Positions 33,583 to 41,644 of a stretch of 64,000 bases of DNA are shown here, one piece after another. Every line of letters starts with the position of its first letter. Position 1 is the stretch's first letter. The position numbers and the translations under genes were made by a program. This stretch comes from 58-81 sp012729145 (lineage in GTDB: Bacteria; Synergistota; Synergistia; Synergistales; Thermovirgaceae). Location: positions 322,939 to 386,938 of the forward strand of contig JAXGIW010000002.1 in the NCBI GenBank assembly GCA_040770625.1. Direction: 5' to 3'. The notes beneath the pieces were generated by a model. The model did no database searches and was not told where the DNA came from. It saw only the letters and a program-made list of their open reading frames with translations.

Positions 33583-33854
33583 AAAGGCGCGTCCTTTTCC
33601 TTGTTGCGGTTCTGGTAGTTGCCGGTGTCTTCTGGGGCGCCCTGAGCAGGATCCACCCCTTCGGTGACACCGCCAGGGCTCCCATGGACGACTACTATCT
33701 CGAGAACGCCCAGCAGGAGCGATCCGTCAACAACGTCGTAACTTCCATAGTCTTTGACTACAGGGGATTCGACACCCTGGGCGAGGCGGCGGTGCTCTTC
33801 ACCGCGGTCTGCTCGGTTCTGGCCCTTTTCCGGAAGGGGAGTGAGGGAAAATGA
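33579..33854 (+). CDS. mbhE: Mbh hydrogenase subunit E
   Basis: 91 residues. An N-terminal helix, a periplasmic/loop part and VNNVVTSIVFDYRGFDTLGEAAVLFTAVCSVLALF, the standard MbhE/MnhB-N-type segment. Overlaps neighbours by four bases at each end. Confidence 0.88.
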   Translation: MKRRVLFLVAVLVVAGVFWGALSRIHPFGDTARAPMDDYYLENAQQERSVNNVVTSIVFDYRGFDTLGEAAVLFTAVCSVLALFRKGSEGK

Positions 33855-34348
33855 ATCCTCTTTCCGTTGTGGTAAGGACCATCTGTGACATCTTTGCCTG
33901 GTTCATGGGCATATTCGGTGCCTACATCATAATCCACGGGCACCTTACCCCCGGCGGGGGCTTCCAGGGCGGGGCAGTTGTCGCTACCATGGCAGCCTTC
34001 CTTCTTGTCGCCTACGGAGGGAAAAAGGTGCTCTCCTTCGTGAGGCCGGGATTCTACTCGGGGATGGAGACGGCGGGGCTGTTGCTCTTCATAGCCGCCG
34101 GGTTCCTCGGTATGGGCACGACCTTCTTCTACAACTTCCTGGCCGGAAGGGGCGGCCTCTTCGGAGCTGTCGTTCCCATCGGTCCCAGCAGCGGCATCCT
34201 CAACAGCGCCGGCACCATATCGGTGATGAACATTGCCGTGGGACTCGAGGTCATAGGCGGGCTCTCACTGATCCTGATCTACATGTTCAAGGGGATCCGT
34301 CTCTTCGACGATCATGCGGGAAGGAGTGAGAGCGGCCATGACAGGTAA
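33851..34348 (+). CDS. mbhF: Mbh hydrogenase subunit F (MnhB-like)
   Basis: 165 residues, four helices. MnhB motif FGAYIIIHGHLTPGGGFQGGAVVATMAAFLL and GPSSGILNSAGTISVMNIAVGLEVIGGL. The antiporter-like module needs it for ion translocation. Confidence 0.92.
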   Translation: MNPLSVVVRTICDIFAWFMGIFGAYIIIHGHLTPGGGFQGGAVVATMAAFLLVAYGGKKVLSFVRPGFYSGMETAGLLLFIAAGFLGMGTTFFYNFLAGRGGLFGAVVPIGPSSGILNSAGTISVMNIAVGLEVIGGLSLILIYMFKGIRLFDDHAGRSESGHDR

Positions 34349-34685
34349 CGCCCCCTTCCTTGTGGTTGGGATCATATTTTTCCTGGGGATGTACGCCATC
34401 CTCTTCGAGAGAAACCTCATCAAGATAGCCATAGGCATAACGCTCCTGGAAGCGTCGGCCAACTTGCTGCTTATTGTTCTGGGGTTCCGTACGGGTGGCA
34501 CAATACCTATTTTTACCCTGGCAGGCGGGACCAGGACCATGGTCCTCCCCACCCCCCAGGCGCTCACGCTGACGGCTATCGTCATAGGTCTGGCAACTTC
34601 GGCCCTGCTCCTTTCGCTGGTCATTCTTCTGTACAGACACTACGGGACGCTTGACGTCCGCGAGATCAGGAGGTTAAGGGGATGA
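34338..34685 (+). CDS. mbhG: Mbh hydrogenase subunit G (MnhC/NuoK-like)
   Basis: 115 residues, three helices. FERNLIKIAIGITLLEASANLLLIVLGF is the NuoK/MnhC region with its membrane glutamate, and LPTPQALTLTAIVIGLATSALLLSL completes it. ATG 34338 overlaps the mbhF stop; an ATG at 34314 is an alternative. Confidence 0.9.
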   Translation: MTGNAPFLVVGIIFFLGMYAILFERNLIKIAIGITLLEASANLLLIVLGFRTGGTIPIFTLAGGTRTMVLPTPQALTLTAIVIGLATSALLLSLVILLYRHYGTLDVREIRRLRG

Positions 34686-36247
34686 ACTGGCAGATACATC
34701 TACCGGCGCTTGCCCTGGCCGTCCCCCTCCTGGGAGCCTTTGTCTCTCCGGTGGCCGGTCTCGGCGGACGCTTGACGCGCAACGCATGGATGGTGCTCGT
34801 CTCCATGGCGACCACCGCCGTCTGCATTCTTCTATGGCAGAGGGTAATAGCGGGCGGGACCGTCGTCTACGTGATGGGTGCCGAGGCGTGGAACATAACG
34901 CTTCCCTCGGGGCTCAGCTGGCCCATAAGGATCATCCTCGAGGTCGACGCCTTCAGTGCCTTCATGGCGGTGGTGGGATCCATAGCCGCCCTCGCGGGGG
35001 CCTTCTTCTCTCTACGCTTCATGGACAAGTTCACAGGCCTCGAGAAGTTCTCGGCCCTCTTCTTCCTGCTCGTCACGGGGATGCTGGGCATGCAGCTCAC
35101 CGGGGACCTCTTCAACTTCTTCGTCTTCCTCGAGATCGCCTCGGTGGCCTCCTTCGGGCTTATCGCCTTCTGGAGGGACAGACCTGAAGCGGTGGAAGCC
35201 TCCTTCAAGTACATGGTGGTCTCCACCATCTCGGCAATGTTCGTACTTATCGCGGTAGGATTCTTCTACGGGCGCTACAACGCTGTCAACATAGCGGCCG
35301 TCGCCAGGATGCTCCATATGGGTTACGCCGAGAAGATAGCCCTGGTGTTCATTGTGGTCTCCCTGGCGATGAAGTGCGGAGCAGTCCCCATGCACATGTG
35401 GACCCCCGACGCCTACGCCGAGGCGCCAGCAGGGGTGACCTGCCTCCTGGTTGCCGTAAGCCAGGCGTCGCTCTACGGCCTCTTCCGGGTCTGCTTCTCC
35501 CTCTACGGGGTCAGCCTGGGGAGCACCGTTGTCCCCTGGACGATAATCGTCATGGGTGTCCTTTCCATGTTTATCGGGGTCACAATGGCCGTCATACAGA
35601 AAGAGATGAAACGGCTCATGGCCTACCATTCGGTCTCCCAGATAGGCTACATACTGATGGCCCTCGGAGTAGGTCTGCTCTCCCTGAAGGATCCCCAGGC
35701 CATGGCTGATTACGGTTTTACGGCAATGAAGGGCGGCATCTTTCATATCATCAACTACACCATGTACAAGGGGCTGCTCTTCCTTACCGCCGGTGCGGTG
35801 TTCTACTCGGCTGGCACCCGTAACCTCAACGAGCTCGGGGGTCTGGCCAGGTTGATGCCCCAGACCACCTTCATGTTCGTCATAGCGGCGGCGGCCATCG
35901 CGGGCCTGCCGCCCTTCAACGGTTTCGTCTCCAAACTGCTGATCTACCAGTCGACCTTCGCCGTCTACCCGCTGCTAGCGGTGGCGGCCCTGGTCACTTC
36001 GGTGCTGACGCTGGCCTCCTTCGTAAAGGTCTTTCAGACGGCCTTCCTTGGTCCGGCAAAGAAGACTTTCGAGAAGGTCACCGAGGTGCCTGCGTCGATG
36101 CTCCTGGGGATGTCAGTGCTTACAATAGTCATTGTGGCCCTGACGCTCTTCCCGGGATGGACGCTCTCTCACCTGGTGGAACCTGCCGCCAAGGCCCTGG
36201 TTGACCAGGCAGGCTACATTTCCGCCGTTATGGGAGGTGGTCTGTGA
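34682..36247 (+). CDS. mbhH: Mbh hydrogenase subunit H (MnhD/NuoN-like ion-pumping subunit)
   Basis: 521 residues, about 14 helices, proton-conducting transporter family. The helix with TGDLFNFFVFLEIASVASFGLIAF carries the conserved glutamate, GAVPMHMWTPDAYAEAPAGVTCLL the lysine/His region (MKCGAVPMHMW), and MKRLMAYHSVSQIGYI the discontinuous helix. It is the main ion-translocating subunit. Confidence 0.94.
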   Translation: MNWQIHLPALALAVPLLGAFVSPVAGLGGRLTRNAWMVLVSMATTAVCILLWQRVIAGGTVVYVMGAEAWNITLPSGLSWPIRIILEVDAFSAFMAVVGSIAALAGAFFSLRFMDKFTGLEKFSALFFLLVTGMLGMQLTGDLFNFFVFLEIASVASFGLIAFWRDRPEAVEASFKYMVVSTISAMFVLIAVGFFYGRYNAVNIAAVARMLHMGYAEKIALVFIVVSLAMKCGAVPMHMWTPDAYAEAPAGVTCLLVAVSQASLYGLFRVCFSLYGVSLGSTVVPWTIIVMGVLSMFIGVTMAVIQKEMKRLMAYHSVSQIGYILMALGVGLLSLKDPQAMADYGFTAMKGGIFHIINYTMYKGLLFLTAGAVFYSAGTRNLNELGGLARLMPQTTFMFVIAAAAIAGLPPFNGFVSKLLIYQSTFAVYPLLAVAALVTSVLTLASFVKVFQTAFLGPAKKTFEKVTEVPASMLLGMSVLTIVIVALTLFPGWTLSHLVEPAAKALVDQAGYISAVMGGGL

Positions 36248-36585
36248 TGTGGGAAAAGGTCTACTCGGGATTCGGCTACTGGGACGTATACTTATGGCTG
36301 CTCTTCTTCGTCATAGCAGCGGGCATGATCCTGTTCATAAGGGCTCTTGGCCGCAGCGACTTCAAGGAGGGCACCGAGCAGGACGAAATATTCTACGGCA
36401 GCAACCCGGTACCCGAGGACGGCGCCGATATGGGGGTTCCAGCTGCCTCGGCCTACTGGGGGTTCGTGGAGGCCCTCAGACCCTACTATGACTGGCTGGT
36501 TGAACTCCACACCGGCATTGCGAGCGACTACGTGGGCTACTTCGTTCTCACCGTGGCGGCTATCGCAGTACTGGTCCTTCTGTAA
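36247..36585 (+). CDS. mbhI: Mbh hydrogenase subunit I
   Basis: 112 residues with a helix at each end and a soluble middle (RALGRSDFKEGTEQDEIFYGSNPVPEDGADMGVPA). Matches MbhI, which bridges the antiporter-like and hydrogenase modules. ATG shares a base with the mbhH stop. Confidence 0.85.
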   Translation: MWEKVYSGFGYWDVYLWLLFFVIAAGMILFIRALGRSDFKEGTEQDEIFYGSNPVPEDGADMGVPAASAYWGFVEALRPYYDWLVELHTGIASDYVGYFVLTVAAIAVLVLL

Positions 36586-36597
36586 GGGGGTGGGACG

Positions 36598-37059
36598 ATG
36601 AAACTTGAACGCTACCTCGACATTCTGACCAAGTCCATCTGGGTCTTTCACTGTAACAGCGGGTCTTGCAACGGCTGCGACATAGAGATCGTGGCGACCA
36701 TTACCCCCAGGTACGACATAGAGCGTTTCGGAATGAAGCTTGTGGGGACCCCGCGCCACGCTGACGCGCTGCTCGTAACGGGACCCGTAACGAAGTACAT
36801 GACGGGCAGGCTCCGCAGGATCTACGCCCAGATGCCCGACCCCAAGGTGGTCATCGCCATAGGCAACTGCGCCTGCTCGGGCGACGTATTCTACAAGTCT
36901 TACAACCTGGACGGCCCGGTGGACAACATAATCCCCGTCGACGTCTACGTCCACGGGTGCCCTCCCAGGCCCGAGGCCATCATAGAGGGCGCCGCCAAGG
37001 CGGTTCTGAAGCTGGAGAAGCTCAAGGACTCCCTCAAGAAGGCAGGTGCCGCGAAATGA
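36598..37059 (+). CDS. mbhJ: Mbh hydrogenase small subunit J (NuoB-like)
   Basis: 153 residues. The [4Fe-4S] ligands come from CNSGSCNGCDIE (C19, C24, C27), the IGNCACSGDVF segment and VHGCPPRPEAII. This is the electron-transferring small subunit of group 4 [NiFe] hydrogenases. Overlaps mbhK by four bases. Confidence 0.94.
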   Translation: MKLERYLDILTKSIWVFHCNSGSCNGCDIEIVATITPRYDIERFGMKLVGTPRHADALLVTGPVTKYMTGRLRRIYAQMPDPKVVIAIGNCACSGDVFYKSYNLDGPVDNIIPVDVYVHGCPPRPEAIIEGAAKAVLKLEKLKDSLKKAGAAK

Positions 37060-37607
37060 AGCCGCGCTGTGCAGAGTACACCGAAGAGTACGTGAGCCCC
37101 GATAAGGTGCTCTCGCTTCTCAGAAGAAAGTTCCGCAAGACTGCCGACTCCATGGAGCTCAGGGACTACAAGGGAGGTGCCGGTAACGAGACGGCCTACC
37201 AGTGCCTCTGGGTGCAGGTGGAGAAGCAGCGCTTCCTGGATCTGGTGGATGCGCTGAGGGAGATCGACTTTCTCCACTTTCAGATCACCTCCGGCGACGA
37301 CATCGGTGAGGCGGTCCAGCTCAACTATCACTTCTCGATCTTCCGCTGCGCCGGGCGGGGCAAAAGGCTGGGAGTCACGGTGACCGTCGATGTTCCGAAG
37401 GACGATCTCGTGATGCCATCCCTCTGGAGCAGGATCCCGGGGATAGAGTACAGCGAGAGGGAGATCCGCGAGATGTTCGGCGTGGATTTCGACGGATTGC
37501 CAAACAAGGCCCTGGTTTTTCTCCCCGAGGACTGGAACGAGGATATCAAGCCCTGGCGCAGGGACGAAACCGGTCCCAGGCCGGAAGACATCAGGGAACT
37601 CTCCTAG
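37056..37607 (+). CDS. mbhK: Mbh hydrogenase subunit K (NuoC-like)
   Basis: 183 residues. The NuoC/30-kDa signature is present as PSLWSRIPGIEYSEREIREMFGVDFDGLPN and LPEDW near the end. It supports the peripheral arm next to the large subunit. The ATG at 37056 overlaps the mbhJ stop. Confidence 0.92.
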   Translation: MKPRCAEYTEEYVSPDKVLSLLRRKFRKTADSMELRDYKGGAGNETAYQCLWVQVEKQRFLDLVDALREIDFLHFQITSGDDIGEAVQLNYHFSIFRCAGRGKRLGVTVTVDVPKDDLVMPSLWSRIPGIEYSEREIREMFGVDFDGLPNKALVFLPEDWNEDIKPWRRDETGPRPEDIRELS

Positions 37608-37618
37608 GAGGTGCCGGT

Positions 37619-38857
37619 ATGGCAGAAGGATTGAACAAAACGTACAAAGTGCCGATCGGCCCTGTTCACGTGGGACTCAAGGAACCCATTACGGCCTGGC
37701 TCGATGTCGACGGGGAGCGCATAAAGGGTGCTACCATACGCCCCGGGGCCATTCACAGGGGCATAGAGTTCATGGCCCGCGACCGCAACCCCATACAGAT
37801 CATCTACCTTGCCGAACGGATCTGCGGGATATGCTCCTTCGCCCACATCGTAGCCTTCGTCCGGGCCGTGGAGGATGCCGCCAGGATAGAGGTCCCGGCA
37901 AGGGCCCAGTACATCAGGACCATCGTGCTGGAGCTGGAGAGGATCCACTCTCACATCCTATGGGCAGGAGTTGCCTGCTACACCTTCGGCTACGACTCGG
38001 CCTTCAACCTCGGGATGATCCTGAGGGAGAAGGTCATGGATGTCCTTGAGGCACTAACGGGGAACCGGGTCAACTACGGGACCGGAACCGTCGGTGGTGT
38101 CCGCAGGGACATAACTCCTGCGGTAGGCAAGGTCATCAGGGAAATGATAGACTTCTACAAGAACGAGTTCGGCGTCTTCTACGATGTCGTCACCGACGAC
38201 CCCATAGCCAAGGCCAGGATGCGCGACGTGGGCGTTCTCTCGAAGGAGGACGCCATAGCCTACTGCGCCCTTGGGCCTACGGTCAGGGGGAGCGGCCTCA
38301 GGGTCGACCTGCGTTGGTCGTCCCCCTACGAGGCCTACTGCGACATGGATATCAAGCCCGTAGTCCCCCAGGACTACACCGGGGAGGTCTACGGCGACGT
38401 CTTCGACCGCTTCCTTGTCAGGGTACTGGAGGTCTACCAGTCCCTGGAGATAATAGAGAACGCCATGGCAGGGCTGCCGTCGGGGGACCTCATGTGGGAG
38501 CCGAAACTACCCAAGCTCCTCAACTACCTCAAGCAGGCTGACGGTACGGGCCTGAGCTCCATCGAGGCGCCCCGCGGCGACGACACCCATGCGATAAGGC
38601 TTACCGGGGGCCAGGATAACATTACCTGGTGGAAAGTCCGCGCTCCGACATACTCCAACGCGGTCTCGTGGCCGATCATGTTCATGGATAACGAGCTGGC
38701 CGACTCCCCGCTGATCATCAACAGCATCGACCCCTGCATTTCCTGCATGGAGCGAATGGTCGTCACCGACCGGTCGACAGGATCCGGGAATATCGTGACG
38801 AAGTCGGAGCTCATCGAGCGCTGTCGTGACAAGACAAGGAGGATGATGGGATCATGA
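37619..38857 (+). CDS. mbhL: Mbh [NiFe]-hydrogenase large subunit L
   Basis: 412 residues. All four Ni-Fe cysteines are present: C69 and C72 in ERICGICSFAHI, and C373 and C376 in DPCISCMERM. RPGAIHRGIE near the N-terminus and the long NuoD-like middle also fit. Keeping both CxxC motifs points to true H2 evolution rather than the sulfur-reducing Mbs variant, where part of them is lost. Overlaps mbhM by four bases. Confidence 0.95.
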   Translation: MAEGLNKTYKVPIGPVHVGLKEPITAWLDVDGERIKGATIRPGAIHRGIEFMARDRNPIQIIYLAERICGICSFAHIVAFVRAVEDAARIEVPARAQYIRTIVLELERIHSHILWAGVACYTFGYDSAFNLGMILREKVMDVLEALTGNRVNYGTGTVGGVRRDITPAVGKVIREMIDFYKNEFGVFYDVVTDDPIAKARMRDVGVLSKEDAIAYCALGPTVRGSGLRVDLRWSSPYEAYCDMDIKPVVPQDYTGEVYGDVFDRFLVRVLEVYQSLEIIENAMAGLPSGDLMWEPKLPKLLNYLKQADGTGLSSIEAPRGDDTHAIRLTGGQDNITWWKVRAPTYSNAVSWPIMFMDNELADSPLIINSIDPCISCMERMVVTDRSTGSGNIVTKSELIERCRDKTRRMMGS

Positions 38858-39846
38858 CCCTTCTTCATTTCAAGTTGATAGCGGGGGTGGCCCTCCTGTT
38901 CTTTGCTTCCCTTCTTTCCCTTGTCTTTGAAGGGGTGGACAGGATAATCCACGCCCGGATGCAGCTCAGGCTGGGACCACCGCTCTTTCAGCCCTTCTTC
39001 GACATACTGAAGCTTCTTGGCAAGGAGAACATTGTTCCCCGAAGGGCCATTCCGTGGGCGTTCAACGGGGCTCCCTGGGTCTCGGCCACTGCGGCCCTTA
39101 TGATACTTCTCTACATACCCATGGGTTCGCTGCCCCCAATTCTGGCCGGGAGCGGCGACCTTATCCTCATCCTCTACCTGCTGGGGCTCTCCGCGGTGGC
39201 GATGGCAGTGGGAGGTTTTGCAAGCGGCTCCACCTACGCCAACGTTGGCGCCCAACGCGAGATGACTCTGATGATGAGCTACGAACTTCCCCTTGCGGTT
39301 GTTATCGTCTCGCTGGCCTGGTTCGCTTACAGGACCGGGATGCCCGGTGAGCCCTTCAGTCTCGAGACCTTCGTCGGGATGCCGCTGTGGAGCGTAGTGG
39401 GGTGGACGGGCGTCTTCGGCCTGCTCTGCCTGCTCGTGGCCCTCATGGCGGTGGTGCCCGCCGAGGTGGGGAAGGTGCCCATGGATATTGCCGAGGCGAA
39501 GACGGAGATCCTGGAAGGGCTCATCTGCGAGTACTCCGGCCGTAACCTGGCCATGTTCAAGATAGCCTTCTCCCTGCGAACGCTGGTTATGTGCGCCGTG
39601 GTGGTATCCCTCTTCTTCCCATGGACCATAGGCAGGCATTTCGGCCTCCAGGGTTCGCTTCTCTTTCTGGCGGACTTCATCTTCTTCTGGGTGAAGGTCT
39701 TCCTGATGCAGATAATCGGCGTAACGACGGTACGTACTGCCTTTGGGCGGTACAAGATATGGCAGGCCTCGCAGTTCTACTGGTTCCACATTGCGGGGCT
39801 CTCCCTGGCGGGGATGGTCCTGCTGTCCCTCGACGTGGTCCTTTAA
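38854..39846 (+). CDS. mbhM: Mbh hydrogenase subunit M (NuoH-like)
   Basis: 330 residues, eight hydrophobic helices. NuoH signatures RMQLRLGPPLFQPFFDILKLLGKENIVP, YELPLAVVIVSLAW and PMDIAEAKTEILEGLICEYSG. It anchors the hydrogenase module to the membrane and forms part of the ion path. Confidence 0.94.
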   Translation: MTLLHFKLIAGVALLFFASLLSLVFEGVDRIIHARMQLRLGPPLFQPFFDILKLLGKENIVPRRAIPWAFNGAPWVSATAALMILLYIPMGSLPPILAGSGDLILILYLLGLSAVAMAVGGFASGSTYANVGAQREMTLMMSYELPLAVVIVSLAWFAYRTGMPGEPFSLETFVGMPLWSVVGWTGVFGLLCLLVALMAVVPAEVGKVPMDIAEAKTEILEGLICEYSGRNLAMFKIAFSLRTLVMCAVVVSLFFPWTIGRHFGLQGSLLFLADFIFFWVKVFLMQIIGVTTVRTAFGRYKIWQASQFYWFHIAGLSLAGMVLLSLDVVL

Positions 39847-39858
39847 GGGGGGGTTGGA

Positions 39859-40494
39859 ATGATAAACAGGATGATGATACAGATCTTCAGGCAGTGGTGC
39901 GAGGATCCGGCCACCAACCCCTTCCCCGTTGCCCACATGCCCGACAACCTCACCGAGGCTCTCAAGGCCGCTGCTGAGGGCAAGATCAAGCTCAACGACC
40001 CGGTAAAGACCCCCGAGGGGTTCCGCGGCAGGATCGGCTACGACAAAAAGACCTGCATAGGGTGCAAAATGTGCATCAAGGTCTGCCCGGCCAACGCCAT
40101 CGAATCCCTCGACGAGGAGAAGAAGGTCCAGTTCCACATGGATCGCTGTTGCTTCTGTGCCCAGTGCACCGAGATCTGTCCAGTATCGTGCATATGGATG
40201 ACCGACGAGTTCGCCTTCTCGTCCTACGAACGGAAGAAACAGATAGTGAAGGACTCCGGAAAGAGGCCTGCCGCCAAGAAGGTCAAGGGTGCTCCGGAGG
40301 CCAATGCGACCGAAGCGACCAAGTATCACATTGACCCCGACAAGTGCATCGGCTGCACCAGGTGCTCCAAGGTATGCCCCGTTCAGGCTATTTCTGGTAA
40401 GATCAAAGAGAAGCACGTTATCGACGAGGAGAAGTGTATAGGCTGTTCGGCCTGTGCGGAGGCGTGCCCTGTAAAGGCGATAAGCCCAAGGTAG
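39859..40494 (+). CDS. mbhN: Mbh hydrogenase ferredoxin-like subunit N with extra C-terminal ferredoxin domain
   Basis: 211 residues, against about 140 for the Pyrococcus subunit. The NuoI-like part binds two [4Fe-4S] clusters (CIGCKMCIKVCP and CCFCAQCTEICP). After a basic Ala/Lys linker (about residues 128-155) come two more motifs, CIGCTRCSKVCP and CIGCSACAEACP, making a second 2x[4Fe-4S] ferredoxin domain that is likely an additional electron entry. Last gene of the operon; a terminator follows. Confidence 0.93.
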   Translation: MINRMMIQIFRQWCEDPATNPFPVAHMPDNLTEALKAAAEGKIKLNDPVKTPEGFRGRIGYDKKTCIGCKMCIKVCPANAIESLDEEKKVQFHMDRCCFCAQCTEICPVSCIWMTDEFAFSSYERKKQIVKDSGKRPAAKKVKGAPEANATEATKYHIDPDKCIGCTRCSKVCPVQAISGKIKEKHVIDEEKCIGCSACAEACPVKAISPR

Positions 40495-40507
40495 GGTGAA
40501 CTTGAGG

Positions 40508-40544
40508 GGCGGGGTCGCGGAAGTTCGCGGTCCCGCCATTTTTT
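40508..40544 (+). terminator. rho-independent terminator of the hydrogenase operon
   Basis: 12-bp GC-rich stem (GGCGGG...CGCG with its complement, loop GAAGTT) followed by ATTTTTT. Confidence 0.9.
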
Positions 40545-40556
40545 CGGAGGTGACCC

Positions 40557-41585
40557 ATGGGAAAGGTTCAAGTCATCTTCACCGGAGGCACCATTGCCAG
40601 CGGGTTCCTGGGAGAGAGGAAGGGACCCGACCCTTCGGCCTCGAAGGCACTGCACGAAAGCATATCGTCCTTCTTCGCCGAGAAGGACATGGAAGTGGAG
40701 TGCATAGAGCCATGGGGTATCCCCGGCCTTGACAGCTCTAACCTCGACCCCGGCCACTGGATAGAGATGACCCGGGCAATAGACGAGGTGGTCAGGGAGG
40801 GGATCGACGGTGTCCTCATACTCCACGGCACCGACACAATGGCCCACTCGGCGGCATGGCTAAGTCTCTGCTTCTCCGGCGTGGGCATACCCATTATCCT
40901 CACTGGAAGCCAGCTGACCCTGGACTACACTCCAGAAGACGTGACCGTGAACCTCCGGGGGGCCGCCCAGGTGGTCTGCTCCGACCTTACAGGCGTATGG
41001 ATATACTGCAACTGGAAGCTCATCCAGGGTAACCGTGCCCATAAGGCGAGGGCCCAGCACCCCGACGCCTTCGTCCCCGTAGGTGGCATGCCCCTCTACT
41101 TTACCCCGGAGTGGGCCAGGGACGGGGAGATCGCCGACCTGGCACACCCCAGGGGGAGGACGCCCCGCTCGCTGAAGAAGATACTGGAGATCTTGCCCGA
41201 CGACGCCCGACGATCCGGGAAGAGTATCCGCTGGGCCTTTTTCTCTCCGGGAGCGGAACCGCTCCTGTCGGGCGACGAGAAGGTTCTGGCACTGCTGGGC
41301 TTCGGGGCAGGCAACGCGCCCACCTCCCAGCTTGAGAGGATCGCTGCCGCCTACCCTGAAGGTTCGCGCCCCCAGGTGATCGCCTGCAGCCAGGCTGAGG
41401 GCGACGTTAAAGACCCCTCAGCCTACCACGACGTGGGCATGGCGCTGCTCTCCTCAAGGGGTTTCGATGTGTGGGGCCAGATGGACTATCCCGTGGAGTT
41501 CATCCATGCCCTGGCCTGTTACGCCCTGATGGCGTCACCTTCTGACCCGGGGAGGATCCTGGGCAAGTTCCTGAAGAGATACTGA
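40557..41585 (+). CDS. L-asparaginase family protein
   Basis: 342 residues. First active-site threonine in FTGGTIASGFLG, second in LHGTDTMAHSAAWLSL, and a following GSQLTLDYT segment are typical. It hydrolyses asparagine (or a related amide) to the acid and ammonia, in line with amino-acid fermentation. Start ATG 40557 with GGAGGTG upstream, directly after the terminator. Confidence 0.92.
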   Translation: MGKVQVIFTGGTIASGFLGERKGPDPSASKALHESISSFFAEKDMEVECIEPWGIPGLDSSNLDPGHWIEMTRAIDEVVREGIDGVLILHGTDTMAHSAAWLSLCFSGVGIPIILTGSQLTLDYTPEDVTVNLRGAAQVVCSDLTGVWIYCNWKLIQGNRAHKARAQHPDAFVPVGGMPLYFTPEWARDGEIADLAHPRGRTPRSLKKILEILPDDARRSGKSIRWAFFSPGAEPLLSGDEKVLALLGFGAGNAPTSQLERIAAAYPEGSRPQVIACSQAEGDVKDPSAYHDVGMALLSSRGFDVWGQMDYPVEFIHALACYALMASPSDPGRILGKFLKRY

Positions 41586-41621
41586 AACGAAGGGAGGCGC
41601 CTCCCGGGCGCCCCCTTCGTT
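41586..41621. terminator. strong hairpin between convergent genes
   Basis: AACGAAGGG-A-GGCGCC pairs with GGCGCC-CCCTTCGTT (15 pairs with one bulge) directly after the asparaginase stop and 23 bases from the gltX stop. There is no T run on either side, so its termination strength is uncertain. Confidence 0.6.
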
Positions 41622-41644
41622 GTCCTGGTCGGGTCCTTGTACCG

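Noticed and set aside
38524..40539. 671-codon open frame on the minus strand across mbhL, mbhM and mbhN
   Set aside because: It is antisense to three clearly conserved genes; its long open state comes from their codon bias. Composition (very His/Gly/Arg-rich) is not protein-like.
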